From positions 6,200,001-6,264,000 of the forward strand of contig NZ_BAABKV010000001.1 in the NCBI RefSeq assembly GCF_039544005.1: DNA of 64,000 nt, read 5' to 3'. The position numbers and the translations under genes were made by a program. Origin of the DNA: Kitasatospora paranensis (GTDB taxonomy: Bacteria > Actinomycetota > Actinomycetes > Streptomycetales > Streptomycetaceae). Shown here piece by piece: positions 36,402-45,678 of this stretch; position 1 is the stretch's first letter, and each line of letters begins with the position of its first letter. Under the pieces are notes generated by a model that worked only from the letters and a program-made list of their open reading frames with translations, did not search any database and was not told the origin of the DNA.

Positions 36402-36444
36402 CTGGGGGTCAAGGGACCGAAGGCTCAAGCTGTCTGTGTCGTCC
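36402..36444 (+). repeat. Degenerate att-like sequence (decayed tRNA-Pro fragment)
   Basis: CTGGGGGTCAAGGG matches the start of the att core exactly, followed by partial matches (CGAAGG.TCAA, then CTGT and GTCGTCC) in the same order as the 45-bp core. It may be an older right end of the element. Confidence 0.5.
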
Positions 36445-36600
36445 TTGAAGTGATGGCGGAGCCCCAGAGGTCGGACAAGGGTTCAGACAGAGCGGAGTTG
36501 ATGCAGAGTCATATGTGATGATTTGATGCCCGTGCGCCGCCATCCCTTAGGCCCCTAGGCCGCATCCCTCAGCGCGGCGCAGATGCGAGGTGCGCCACCC

Positions 36601-37422
36601 ATGGCGAAGAAGTACCGCTACGAGCTGCCGGAACACCCTGTTGACTACGGGGTGAAGGTCGCAACGGTCGACCTTAAGATCGAGCCGGAGGCTCAGCGCA
36701 CGCTCAACCTGCCACGCGCCCGGGCGATTGCCGCCGAGATCAAGCCGCATGCGCTCGGGTCGATCATTGTCTCCCAGCGATCAAATGGCGATCTGTACAT
36801 CATCGACGGGCAGCACCGCAGTGAGGCCTGCCGAATCGCGGGCATCGAAACGATCGTGGCAGAGGTCCATCGCGGCCTGACGATCCAGGAAGAAGCCACC
36901 CTGTTCCTGATTAAGAACAGGGAAGCATCTAAGACCAACGCTCACGACGAATATCGGATTGGCCTCACGGCGGGCCTGCCGCTGTTCGTCGACACCGAGG
37001 ACGTTCTCGTTTCGCACAGTCTCAAGATCGGAAGCACCTCCTCCAACCAGATCGGCGCTGTTCAGGGAATCCTCGCGATCACTGACAAGTACGGCGCAGA
37101 TGTGTTGGACGATGTGCTTACCGTCGCCGAGAAGGCATATGGCCGTACCGCTGAGGCATGGGATGGGATCGTCGTTGGCGGACTCGGAGAGTTCCTTGGT
37201 CGCCATCGTGACGTCATCAGCGGTGATGCTGACCTCGACGATCTCGCTCGCAAGCTGGCAAAGCGTTCTTCGGCTGCGCGTCTCATCGGAGACGCCCGTA
37301 GCCAGGCGACAGGCTTCGGCTCGAAGTCGGACGGTACTGGGTCTCGGAAAATGGCTGCTTACCGGCTCATCATCGACGCCTGGAACACTGGCCGTCGTAA
37401 GAACAGGATCGGCCCCAGCTAA
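36601..37422 (+). CDS. ParB/Srx-fold protein (DUF6551-like)
   Basis: 273 aa, ATG at 36601 (weak GAGG upstream). Residues 60-75 read GDLYIIDGQHRSEACRIAG. The D69-GQH-R73 motif is the phosphate-binding signature of the ParB/sulfiredoxin fold. The rest is helical. Base composition is less G/C-rich than the neighbours, which hints at separate acquisition. It stands alone between the decayed att-like site and attR. Possible roles are nucleotide hydrolysis or DNA partition/defence. I would not choose between them. Confidence 0.72.
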   Translation: MAKKYRYELPEHPVDYGVKVATVDLKIEPEAQRTLNLPRARAIAAEIKPHALGSIIVSQRSNGDLYIIDGQHRSEACRIAGIETIVAEVHRGLTIQEEATLFLIKNREASKTNAHDEYRIGLTAGLPLFVDTEDVLVSHSLKIGSTSSNQIGAVQGILAITDKYGADVLDDVLTVAEKAYGRTAEAWDGIVVGGLGEFLGRHRDVISGDADLDDLARKLAKRSSAARLIGDARSQATGFGSKSDGTGSRKMAAYRLIIDAWNTGRRKNRIGPS

Positions 37423-37572
37423 TGGATGACGGCTCGTCAGCCTGCTGACATCTACGACTGACATCAACAGGCTGGGATGCTGACACGCGAGGCGGAACAG
37501 GAAGCCAGCAGATCTGCGGCAACCTTTCGGGGCTGCAAGGTCGGCTTGTTAGTTCTGTGTCGGCGGATGCGC

Positions 37573-37617
37573 CTGGGGGTCAAGGGGTCGCAGGTTCAAA
37601 TCCTGTCGTCCCGACAG
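37573..37617 (+). repeat. attR: 45-bp direct repeat of the tRNA-Pro 3' end
   Basis: Identical to 1591-1635. No acceptor 5' strand or D-arm precedes it, so it is not a functional tRNA. It is followed by the chromosome's own tRNA terminator. Confidence 0.93.
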
Positions 37618-37626
37618 GAATGTCGG

Positions 37627-37664
37627 AGCCCCGCTGACTGGACGGAAGTCCAGGCCAGCGGGGC
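37627..37664 (+). terminator. Original chromosomal tRNA-Pro terminator, displaced by the insertion
   Basis: AGCCCCGCTG and CAGCGGGGCT pair, with inner GGAC/GTCC pairing, and are followed by TTTT. Before integration it would have followed the tRNA directly. Confidence 0.75.
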
Positions 37665-37690
37665 TTTTGCCTTTTCTGCGGCCGGTTGAT

Positions 37691-38026
37691 TCAGCGAACG
37701 AGCCGTAAGTGTCGGCCGTGGGAGTCCGGCGGGATCACTTCGGGACCAGATGTCTTGCGGGGGCCGCTCAGATGGGCGCTCAGTGCCTCGCCGGCCTTCT
37801 CGATGGCGCGCCGGTCGGGGTGGAGACAGCGCTGGGTCGTCGTCAGCGACCCGTGCCCGGCGATCTTCCGCAGGACGTGCAGCGGCACCCCTGCGTCGGC
37901 CATCCACGTCAGCCCGGTGTGCCGGAGGTCGCGGCGTCGCAGGTACTCGTACCCGAGCCCAAGCACTCGGGGATTACGGGATCGTCCTCCGACGTGCGCC
38001 GTCGGTGCCCTTGTCCGGCAGATCAC
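37691..38026 (-). pseudogene. Tyrosine integrase C-terminal remnant
   Basis: 111 codons with RRRDLRHTGLTWMADAGVPL (HxxR box) and LRKIAGHGSLTTTQRCLHPD. The expected catalytic Tyr (QRYLHP) is Cys. There is no N-terminal or first catalytic Arg region. It lies 74 bp outside attR on the minus strand, as the int of another element at this same tRNA site would. Read as the relic of an earlier or tandem integration. Confidence 0.8.
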
Positions 38027-38073
38027 CGTGGCCGGGCTCGGTCTGCCCGCAGAGGTCCCGCATCAGGCCGCGC

Positions 38074-38117
38074 CGAGGGCCGCAGGCACACTGCTGCGCG
38101 AGTGCCTGCGGCCCTCG
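38074..38117. terminator. Perfect 16-bp inverted repeat
   Basis: CGAGGGCCGCAGGCAC and GTGCCTGCGGCCCTCG pair around a 12-nt loop, without a T tract. It sits between the serine hydrolase stop and the integrase relic, a typical GC-rich actinobacterial terminator. Confidence 0.65.
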
Positions 38118-38169
38118 GGCAGCGAACATGCAGCAGCCATGTCCTCGCCCGCATCGCCTTGGGCGTGCC

Positions 38170-39363
38170 TCAGTTCTGATCGGAGGCGTCGCCGTAGACG
38201 TTGCCGGGGCTGATCACCTGGGTGATCGCCCGGCCGAGCAGGGTGCTCGGGTTCTCGCCGTTCGAGCTGATGTCGGTGTTGAGCAGGATCACCATCGTCG
38301 CCTTCGAAGCGGGCAGGTAGACGGTCAGGCTCTGGTAGCCGGGCAGGGAGCCCGCGTGGCCGATCCACCCGTGGTTGATGTCGATGCCCAGTCCGTAGAA
38401 GTCGCCCGGCGCGCCGGTGGGCTGCGCGTCGAGGCGCTCCTGCTGGGTGTGCGGGGTCAGCAGTCGGCCGGTCGCGACGTTCACCGCCCAGGAGCGCAGG
38501 TCGTCGAGGTCCGAGATCATCGCGCCGGCTGCCCAGGCCCAGCTGGGGTTGAAGTCCGTGGCGTCCGCCACCGTGCCGTCCGGCGTGAAGTCGGTGTAGC
38601 CGTGGGCGTGCGGCTGCGGGAACTCCGCCGCCTTCGGCAGGAAGGTGTGGTCCAGGCCGCTCGGCCGGGTGATCAGGTCCCGGATCGCGACCTGCAGGGG
38701 GCGGTGGGTGACCTTCTCGACGACCAGCCCGAGCAGCACGGTGTTGGTGTTGGAGTAGTCGAACTGCGTGCCGGGCGGGAACTGGTTCGCGTGCTCGAAG
38801 GCGATGCGGAGCAACTCCTCCGGCGCCCATTGGCGATGCGGCTGGGTCGTCAGCAGGTGCTGGAAGTCCGCGTCCTTGGTGTAGGGGAACAGGCCGCTGC
38901 GCATCTCCGCGAGCTGCCGCAGCGTGATGTGTTCTCCGTCGGGCACTCCGTCGACGTACCTGGAGATGGGGTCGTCCAGGCCGACCTTTCCGCGGTCGAC
39001 GAGCTGGAGCATCGCGGTGACGGTGAAGGTCTTGGTCTCACTGCCGATGCGCATGTTCAGGTCGGTTCGCATCGGCTCACAGTCGATCTTGTCCGCGACA
39101 CCGAAGGCCCGTACGTAGCGCGGCTTTCCAGGCTTCCAGACGCCCACGATCACTCCGGGGACCCCGGCGTCGGCGGCCGTCCGCTGGATCACCCGGTCGA
39201 GCTCCGCCGCGGTCGCGTCCCACTGCTGTGACGCGGTGGCCGATGTCCTGGAACTCGGTACGGCCGCTGCGGGAGCGGCAATCGGGGGCAGGGAGGCTGC
39301 CACACAGGCAGAGACGACCATCGCGATGCGCAGCAGGGCGGTTCGGCCCATCCGGATGTCCAT
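38170..39363 (-). CDS. Secreted serine hydrolase of the beta-lactamase / D-Ala-D-Ala carboxypeptidase family
   Basis: 397 aa, ATG at 39363. N-terminal signal peptide (RIAMVVSACVAASLPPIAA then AVPSS). Catalytic motifs of the class C/R61 fold: SETK (SxxK nucleophile), YSN (YSNTNTVLLG) and GHAG (HxG-type). It acts outside the membrane on peptidoglycan peptides or small esters/amides. It is the first complete gene right of the mobile element and appears monocistronic. Confidence 0.88.
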   Translation of the reverse strand: MDIRMGRTALLRIAMVVSACVAASLPPIAAPAAAVPSSRTSATASQQWDATAAELDRVIQRTAADAGVPGVIVGVWKPGKPRYVRAFGVADKIDCEPMRTDLNMRIGSETKTFTVTAMLQLVDRGKVGLDDPISRYVDGVPDGEHITLRQLAEMRSGLFPYTKDADFQHLLTTQPHRQWAPEELLRIAFEHANQFPPGTQFDYSNTNTVLLGLVVEKVTHRPLQVAIRDLITRPSGLDHTFLPKAAEFPQPHAHGYTDFTPDGTVADATDFNPSWAWAAGAMISDLDDLRSWAVNVATGRLLTPHTQQERLDAQPTGAPGDFYGLGIDINHGWIGHAGSLPGYQSLTVYLPASKATMVILLNTDISSNGENPSTLLGRAITQVISPGNVYGDASDQN

Positions 39364-39552
39364 GCGTCCTAGGAAAGTCCCTCCGGATCTTGGCTCGCAG
39401 CGCCACGCCGCCCCCGGCGCACGTTCATCCGAACGCCTACGGACTCGTCTCGCAAGCCGCGTCGCCTCGCCCGGGTCGGACCGGCTTCCCGGCCGGGGAC
39501 AGCGACCGCGGGCCCGGAGCGCCGCATGATCACGCACGCCCACCGAGGCCTG

Positions 39553-40005
39553 TCAGCCCGACTCGTCTCCGAGGAGCACGGCCACCATCGCGTCCACGTC
39601 GCTGTCGCTCAGCTCGGGCACGGTCCAGTCGTTGCGTCGCGCGTGCCGGATGAACTCCGGGTCGAGTGCCACATGGTAGTGCCGTACGTAGTGGGCCAGG
39701 TCGGAGTTCCAGAGCCAGTGCCCGTCCGTCATCAGGTGCCAGCCGCCGATGACGGCCTGGTCAGGGCTGAGGACGTCACGCACGAGTGTGGTCGCGGCGA
39801 CCAGGACCGTGCCGTTGCGCAGGTACTCGACGAGTTCACGTGCATGTGCCGACTCTCGGTCGCGGACGGCAGACCGGAGTGACGGTCCGTCCGGCCGGCC
39901 CCGTCCGAGCTCTCTGAAGTCCCCGATCACAGGGAATCTCTCATCCACCTGGAGAGGGTAGAGCACCGGCTCGCCGAGCGCCTGGCACACCGGACCTTCT
40001 TCCAC
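39553..40005 (-). CDS. Putative immunity-locus protein
   Basis: 150 aa, GTG at 40005, soluble, acidic. It has RNGTVLVAATTLVRDVLSP and VIGGWHLMTDGHWLWNSDL. It follows the SUKH-3 gene by 34 bp once that gene's frame is corrected. Position suggests a second immunity protein for the RHS toxin or an orphan from module exchange. No family recognised. Confidence 0.6.
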   Translation of the reverse strand: MEEGPVCQALGEPVLYPLQVDERFPVIGDFRELGRGRPDGPSLRSAVRDRESAHARELVEYLRNGTVLVAATTLVRDVLSPDQAVIGGWHLMTDGHWLWNSDLAHYVRHYHVALDPEFIRHARRNDWTVPELSDSDVDAMVAVLLGDESG

Positions 40006-40038
40006 CGCGCGACGGCCACGCGCGGCTCAGCCCACGCC

Positions 40039-40553
40039 TCAGTCCTGGCGGGGGTGTCACCCGGGCCTTCGGCGGCCTTCGGCGGGTCCGGCCAGAAGAA
40101 TGTCCTGTCGTAGTCGGCCGCTACGAGGCGCCGGATCGCCTCGCCGAAGCCGTTGGCGACGCGCTGGAACCCGACGTCGCCCACGAGCAGGATGTCGCCG
40201 TTCTCCGCCAGGAGGACGGCTTCCTCGGTGACGAAGGCGGTGCCGACGATGGCGACCTCCTGGCCGAGGCGCCTCGCGAAGATGCCCAGGTTCCTCGGTG
40301 TCGCGTGGGCGGACTCCAGGGTCTGCTCGACCGCGGTGGTGAGGACCACGTCGCGCTCCCGGAACTGCCAGGTCACGGTGAGCTCGCCCCAGGCCGCGAG
40401 GAACTCCCGGAGTCGGTCGGTGACCTGGTAGTCGTCCTCGGCGTACTGCCGGCAGGCGTCCTCCACGTCGAGCGGGTGGACCTCGATCCGTGCCGCGTCG
40501 GCAAGCGCCGCCCGGAGGGCCGGGACGCCCTCGCGCTCGTGGGTGTCGGTCAT
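40039..40553 (-). CDS. SUKH-3 family immunity protein, frameshifted at its end
   Basis: ATG at 40553 overlaps the TGA of the RHS toxin gene (ATGA), the classic toxin-immunity coupling. VTDRLREFLAAWGEL and IFARRLGQEVAIVG, then GFGEAIRRLV near the C-terminus, fit the SUKH-3 fold, an immunity family often paired with deaminase toxins. As given, the frame runs on to 39927. Adding a base in GGGGG 40050-40054 ends it at 40039 (171 aa), clear of the next gene. Confidence 0.78.
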
Positions 40554-43500
40554 CCTGTCAGGACCTCGCCTCCGAAGCCGGGAACCCAGCTTCCGCAGTT
40601 TTCGCACATCTTGAACTTCTTACCCTTGGGGTTGACGGTCACCAGATCGACGTTCTTCGGGTCCGCGCCGTCCTTGATCGCGTTGGTGAACATCCGTGGC
40701 TCGCCGCACACACCGGGTGGCCGCTTGTCCTCCCGCTGCGACTCGGAAGGCAACGCCTCGTTCACCTTTTGGTGGTGGCCGGTCTCCGGGCCGCTGTCGC
40801 CGTAGTAGATCTTACCGGTGGTGCGGTCGCGGCCGACCGTGTAGGCGCCCGGAGGCTTCTCGTCCTCGCCGAGGCCCGCTGCCACGTCCTTGACGCGCTG
40901 CTTGCCCAGGTCCATCAGGTGCTTCTTGACGTCCGGGATCCCCTCCGGCGTCAGACCGAGCGGGTCGCACCAGGTGTGCGGGTTGTGGACGTAGCCGTCG
41001 GGGTTGGGCGCGGGGCTGAGGCCGAGCGGGTCGGGGCTGGTGTATCGGGCCGTCTCGGGGTCGTAGTAGCGGTTGAGGTTGTAGTGGAGCCGGGTCTCGG
41101 GGTCGAAGTACTGGCCGGTGAAGCGCAGCGGGGTGTAGGTGGTGCTGTCGTTGGGCCAGGTGGTGTGACCCCACACCGTCGGGGTGGCCCGCCAGGCGAT
41201 CGCCCCGGTGGCGGGGTCGACCAGTTCGGTCGGGGTGCCGACGAGGTCGGTGACGATGGCGAAGAAGCGCCGGTTGACCTGGTCCTGATCGGCGATGGCC
41301 TCGGTCTGGGCAAGTGGCTGTAGCCCCTTGTGGTCCCAGCTGAGGGTGTGCGGACCGGGGAGGTAGGGAGCCCGGGTGGTCTGCTCGGCGAGGACGGAGC
41401 CGTCCCACGTGAACTCGGTGCGCTCCTGGACGCCGGCGCCGTCCAGGGACAGCCGGTGCTTGGCGGTGCGGCGGCCGAACGGATCGTAGAGGTAGCGCCA
41501 GCGAGTGCCGTCCGGGGTGACCACCTCGGTGAGGCGGTCCTCGGTGTCCCAGGTGTAGCGCCAAGTGTCGGGCTTCTTGGACAGCCGGGCGACCTGCCGG
41601 AGGACCGTCCGTCCGGCGGCGTCGTACTCGTAGCGGACCCGGCCCGCCGTGGTGAGCTGGGTGCCGCTGTACGAACGGGTGCCCACGGCTGCCTTGGTGG
41701 CACCGGTCGCGGGCCAGTCGGCGTCGGTGAGGTTTCCGACCGCGTCGTAGGCGTACGTTTCGGTCCAGTCGCCGGCCTGCACTGCGGTGACCCGGCCGCC
41801 GGCGTCGTGCTCGAACACCTTCAGCCCGTTGAGCTGGTCGTCGATGCCGGTCAGCACGCCGTCGGCGCGGTACGTGTAGTCGCGGCGCTGGAGGACGACG
41901 TCCTGCTCGGAGCGGAGAATCTGGCTGGTCAGGCGGTGCTCGGAGTCCCAGCTGCTGGCCAGGGTCAGCCGCTCGCCGATGGTCCGCTCGTGTTCACGGC
42001 CCGCCGCGTCGTAGGAGAACTCCAGCGCACCGTCGGGCGTCGCCATCGATGTCCGACGGCCCTCCGGGTCGTAGGACCAGGCGCTGGAGTGGCCCGTCGG
42101 GGTGGTGCGGTGGACACTGCGGCCGAGCAGGTCGCGGGTGTGGCTGAGGGTGCGTCCGTTGACCGTCTCCGAGAGCAGGTTGCCGAGTGCGTCGACGGTG
42201 CGCAGCACGTCCGCGTCCGGGCCGGTTGCCCTGAGCAGATGGCCGGCCGGGTCGTAGGCGTACGTGGTGGTCGCGTCGTCGACGTTCTTGGTGACGAGCC
42301 GGCCCAGGGAGTCGTACGCGTAGTGGACCTCTCCGCCCGTCGGGCTGGTGCGGGAGAGCAGTTGTCCAGCTGCGTCCAGTCGGTAACTGACGGTCCGTCC
42401 GTGGAAGTCGGTCTCCCCGACCAATCGGCCGGCGGCGTCGTAGCGGTAGGTCCAGCTCTGACTCAGCGGGTTGGTGACGGACACCAGGTTCATGTCGGCG
42501 TCGTAGCCGAAGACCAGCCGGCTGCCGTCGGGATCCGTCCGGGCGGCGATCGTCTCGAACGGGGTGTACTCGTAGGAGGTGACCTGGCCGAGCCGGTCGG
42601 TGTGGGTGAGGAGGTTGCCCTCGTCGTCGTACGCCCAGGTCTCGGTGGCCCCGTCGGCTGCCGCGTACGAGCTCAGCTTGCCCTCGGCGGTCCAGGCGAG
42701 CCTGGTGACGCCGCCCAGTTGGTCGGTGACGGCGGTGACCCGGCCGAAGGCGTCCCGCTCGTACCGGCTGGTGGCACCGTTCCGGTCGACGATCTCGACC
42801 GGGAGGCCGGCCGCGTTGCAACGGACCAGGGTGGAGTGGCCGAGCGGATCGGTGACGGCGGCCAGGTGCCCGGCCTCGTCGTACCGGTAGTGGGTGGTGG
42901 CACCGGTCGGCTCGGTGACCGAGGTCCGCAGGCCGGACTCGTCGTAGGTCTGCAGCCAGGTGAGGCCGCCCGGCCGCGTGATCGCGGTCGGCATGCTCGT
43001 GTCGCCGAAGTACGCCGCGGTGGACTGCTCGCCGTCCGGGCGGGTGACGGCGACCACGTCGCCGACGCCGTCGTACGCGAAGCGGGTGGTGCGGCCGAGC
43101 GGATCGGTCCGCGACAGGAGACGGTCGTACTCGTCGCGCTCGAACAGCGTCGCGTTCCCGACCGGGTCGACCTGGGCGACGATCTGCGAGCGCTCGTTGA
43201 CCTGGTAACGGGTGGTGTGGCCGAGGGCGTTGGTCTCGGAGTTCACCCGGATGCCGGTTACCGGGTCCGGTGCGCCGTACTCGAAGTGGAACCGGAGGGT
43301 GCCGTCGGCGGCGCCCTCGTCGACGACCCGGTCGTGGGGGTCGTAGGTGTACCGGTACTGGGTGCCGTTGCGGTCGGTCCAGGACACGATCCGGCCCTGG
43401 GAGTCGTTGGCGAAACGCAGCGGCCTGCCGGACGTGTTGTAGACCGAGGTCAGGTGGCCGTCGGTGTAGCCGTAACGGGTCAGCAGCCGGTCGCGGCCCT

Positions 43501-44359
43501 CGTCGCCCGCACCCGCCAGCCGGAGCGCGGTGATCCGACCGCTGTCGGTGGTGACCAGCACCCGGTAGCCACCGGAGTGGGTCATGCTGAGCGGTACACC
43601 GTCGGTGTCGTAGGCGAAGTCGACGCGGTGGCCGATCCGGTCCCGGATCGCCGTCAGCAGGGCGACGTCGCCCGCCGGCTGCAGTGTGAACTCCCGGACC
43701 AGGCCGCCGGCGTGGTCGGTCAGCGCGTAGTCGCCGGCGGCGTCGACCGCGAGGTCCAGCCGCGCACCGGCGCTCGCCCGGGACGGTTCGTCGCGGGTCG
43801 GATGCGGGTAGGCCTGGGCAATCCGGTCGGCGGTGAGGTGGACCACGCCCTCGGCGTCGATCTCCAGCCGCTCGTCGAAGGTGCACGCCCACTTCGGGCC
43901 CATCCACCAGCCGGCCCGGTAGTTCGACTCGAAGGACCGCTTGAACAGCAGGGGAAGGGCGCCCGGCAGGGAGAGGTCCTGCTGCTCGATGAACATCAGG
44001 CCGGTGGCCATGTCCACCGGCTCGCCACCCTGGCAGCGCGATTCCTGCGGCCGGCCCGGCCCGTGCGGGTCCTCGACGTGCCGGCGGCCCTGGCCGCCGT
44101 TGTGGGGGCCGCTGCCATGGCCGGGCCCGCCGCCGCTGCCGTGCGGGCTGCGCGGCATCTCGTTCTTGCCCGAGTGGAGGATCTTCTCCAGGTCCTTGGT
44201 GTGCTTGGCCTCGACCTCGCGGGTGTTCTTCGCGACCTGCTTCAGATTGTCGCCGGCCTTGCGGTAGAAGCCTTTCATGGCCTTGGCGGCATCCTCGGCG
44301 AGGGTCTTGCCGAGCTTCTCGGCGCCGTGCTCGAGGGCCTTGACGATCTGGTTGCTCAT
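40550..44359 (-). CDS. RHS-repeat polymorphic toxin with C-terminal deaminase domain
   Basis: 1269 aa. A short N-terminal helical part (residues 1-65), a Gly/His/Pro linker, the DUF6531 region (GEPVDMATGLMFIEQQDLSL), then about 900 residues of RHS/YD repeats (GRLVGETDFHGRTVSYRLD style). The RHS core ends at TARYTSPDPLGLSPAPNPDG. The last 130 residues are the toxin: YTVGRDRTTGKIYYGD, GVCGEPRMFTNAI (CxE) and KMCENCGSW (CxxC), the zinc site of a nucleic-acid deaminase close to the YwqJ type. The N-terminal part and a coupled WXG100-like gene suggest ESX/type VII-like export. Confidence 0.88.
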   Translation of the reverse strand: MSNQIVKALEHGAEKLGKTLAEDAAKAMKGFYRKAGDNLKQVAKNTREVEAKHTKDLEKILHSGKNEMPRSPHGSGGGPGHGSGPHNGGQGRRHVEDPHGPGRPQESRCQGGEPVDMATGLMFIEQQDLSLPGALPLLFKRSFESNYRAGWWMGPKWACTFDERLEIDAEGVVHLTADRIAQAYPHPTRDEPSRASAGARLDLAVDAAGDYALTDHAGGLVREFTLQPAGDVALLTAIRDRIGHRVDFAYDTDGVPLSMTHSGGYRVLVTTDSGRITALRLAGAGDEGRDRLLTRYGYTDGHLTSVYNTSGRPLRFANDSQGRIVSWTDRNGTQYRYTYDPHDRVVDEGAADGTLRFHFEYGAPDPVTGIRVNSETNALGHTTRYQVNERSQIVAQVDPVGNATLFERDEYDRLLSRTDPLGRTTRFAYDGVGDVVAVTRPDGEQSTAAYFGDTSMPTAITRPGGLTWLQTYDESGLRTSVTEPTGATTHYRYDEAGHLAAVTDPLGHSTLVRCNAAGLPVEIVDRNGATSRYERDAFGRVTAVTDQLGGVTRLAWTAEGKLSSYAAADGATETWAYDDEGNLLTHTDRLGQVTSYEYTPFETIAARTDPDGSRLVFGYDADMNLVSVTNPLSQSWTYRYDAAGRLVGETDFHGRTVSYRLDAAGQLLSRTSPTGGEVHYAYDSLGRLVTKNVDDATTTYAYDPAGHLLRATGPDADVLRTVDALGNLLSETVNGRTLSHTRDLLGRSVHRTTPTGHSSAWSYDPEGRRTSMATPDGALEFSYDAAGREHERTIGERLTLASSWDSEHRLTSQILRSEQDVVLQRRDYTYRADGVLTGIDDQLNGLKVFEHDAGGRVTAVQAGDWTETYAYDAVGNLTDADWPATGATKAAVGTRSYSGTQLTTAGRVRYEYDAAGRTVLRQVARLSKKPDTWRYTWDTEDRLTEVVTPDGTRWRYLYDPFGRRTAKHRLSLDGAGVQERTEFTWDGSVLAEQTTRAPYLPGPHTLSWDHKGLQPLAQTEAIADQDQVNRRFFAIVTDLVGTPTELVDPATGAIAWRATPTVWGHTTWPNDSTTYTPLRFTGQYFDPETRLHYNLNRYYDPETARYTSPDPLGLSPAPNPDGYVHNPHTWCDPLGLTPEGIPDVKKHLMDLGKQRVKDVAAGLGEDEKPPGAYTVGRDRTTGKIYYGDSGPETGHHQKVNEALPSESQREDKRPPGVCGEPRMFTNAIKDGADPKNVDLVTVNPKGKKFKMCENCGSWVPGFGGEVLTG

Positions 44360-45081
44360 TCGAAGCTCACCCCCGCGATCTTGGACTGGAACAGCTGCGC
44401 GTGACCGGCGACAGTGTCGGCGTGGTCGTGCATCACCCGGGCGTGCTCATCGAGTGCGTCGGGCTCGATACGGAAGCCGGAGCCACCTCCTCCTCCGCCG
44501 GAGACGCCGAGGGTGGACTCGGCAGCCTGGAAGACCATCCCGGAGACGGCGTTGGCGACCGTGTCGATCAGTGGGCCGATCGCCGCCTCGACCACCTGGC
44601 CGATGATGTACTGCTCCAGCTGCTGCTCGAGGTAGTTGATCAGGCGCTTGGCGGCCTCCTCGATGAGGACGACCGCAGCCTCGGCCGCGCCGAAGGTGGC
44701 GACGGCGGCGGCCTGGTCGGCGATGAACGCCGCTGCCAGTGCGATCAGTTCGCCGATGGTCTCGACCTTCATGCCGACGATCACATCCGCTGCGACGTCC
44801 AAGGCGTCCGCCACGACATGGCAGGCCTTGACCAGCTCGTCGAAGTGCTGGTCGGACACCGATGTCCACTTGGCGAGCAACGCCTCGTACGACGCGCCCT
44901 CATAGGCCCGGCCGAGGCGCTGGATCGTGTTGGTTGAATCCTGGTGAGCGGACTCCACGTTCTGCGCGAACTCCCGCACATGCGATGCGAACTCACGGAC
45001 CTTGTCCTCGTTCACAGTCGGCCAGTTGATGCCGATGAGCTGTAGGAACGACACCACCTCACCAGGCAGTTCGATCGCCAC
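44356..45081 (-). CDS. WXG100-like N-terminal partner of the RHS toxin
   Basis: 241 aa, ATG. MAIELPGEVVSFLQLIGINW starts a helical protein of the WXG100-like (CpnT N-terminal-like) family. A long helical hairpin with Ala-rich GELIALAAAFIADQAAAVA may contact membrane. The Gly-rich linker is at about residue 195. 4-nt overlap with the toxin gene. It is a close paralogue of the protein at 52009-52734. Likely a secretion adaptor. Confidence 0.8.
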   Translation of the reverse strand: MAIELPGEVVSFLQLIGINWPTVNEDKVREFASHVREFAQNVESAHQDSTNTIQRLGRAYEGASYEALLAKWTSVSDQHFDELVKACHVVADALDVAADVIVGMKVETIGELIALAAAFIADQAAAVATFGAAEAAVVLIEEAAKRLINYLEQQLEQYIIGQVVEAAIGPLIDTVANAVSGMVFQAAESTLGVSGGGGGGSGFRIEPDALDEHARVMHDHADTVAGHAQLFQSKIAGVSFE

Positions 45082-45283
45082 AGAGTCCCCCTCGGCCGTT
45101 CGTGGGCATGTGTTCGCCGGGCGTCAACCTATCCGACAGTTTGGTGGACCCGAATGGTTCCCCGGTCGCCGAGCTGTGTTGGCCGGGGTGATATGGACAG
45201 GGGCCCGGCGTGCTCCCGGGGGTCGAGGCGACCGGGTCGCGCTCCGGGGCTCGATGTCACCGGCCACCCGTACTCTCCACGGC

Positions 45284-45676
45284 ATGGCAATCGTGATGTT
45301 CGTCGACGAGACGACGGCGGGGGACCGGAGCGACGGGTGGGGTCTGGAGATCGCCGAGGAGAGGCTCACCGTGCGTGAGCTGATCCGGCGCCGGGTGTTC
45401 CAGGAGGTCGCCGAGTACAACGCGCGGACACCGCAGGTGTTCCAGGGCCTCGTGCAGCCGACGGACGCCGAGCGCGTGCTGAACGGGTTCGCGCTGCGCA
45501 CGCCGCGCCGGATCGACCCCGAGGCTCAGACCGACCTGGCGCTCAGGGCCTTCGCGGGCAACGGCTTCCTGGTGCTGGTCGGCGACCGTCAGGTCACCGA
45601 TCCCGAGGAGGAGATCGAGCTCGTGCTCGGCATGGAGGTCACCTTCCTGAAGCTCGTGGCTCTGGTGGGAGGCTGA
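45284..45676 (+). CDS. Hypothetical protein upstream of DUF4132 gene
   Basis: 130 aa, ATG at 45284, soluble. LEIAEERLTVRELIRRRVFQ and GNGFLVLVGDRQVTDPEEEI. It precedes the DUF4132 gene by 2 nt and is probably co-expressed. The order small protein then DUF4132 recurs in Streptomyces as I recall. No function known. Confidence 0.65.
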   Translation: MAIVMFVDETTAGDRSDGWGLEIAEERLTVRELIRRRVFQEVAEYNARTPQVFQGLVQPTDAERVLNGFALRTPRRIDPEAQTDLALRAFAGNGFLVLVGDRQVTDPEEEIELVLGMEVTFLKLVALVGG

Positions 45677-45678
45677 TC

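Larger units (their letters stand above)
36151..36600. other. Intergenic region with repeat copy C and a decayed att-like sequence
   Basis: 450 bp, no gene seen. It holds the inverted-repeat element at 36170-36240 and the att-like sequence at 36402-36444, then the promoter region of the ParB-like gene. Confidence 0.6.

Noticed and set aside
37565..37617. Second tRNA-Pro gene
   Set aside because: Only the anticodon-to-3' end is present. There is no acceptor 5' strand or D-arm, so it is an att site.
41330..44404. 1024-codon plus-strand ORF opposite the RHS gene
   Set aside because: It is the antisense shadow of a GC-rich coding sequence. The minus strand shows full RHS repeats and a deaminase domain.
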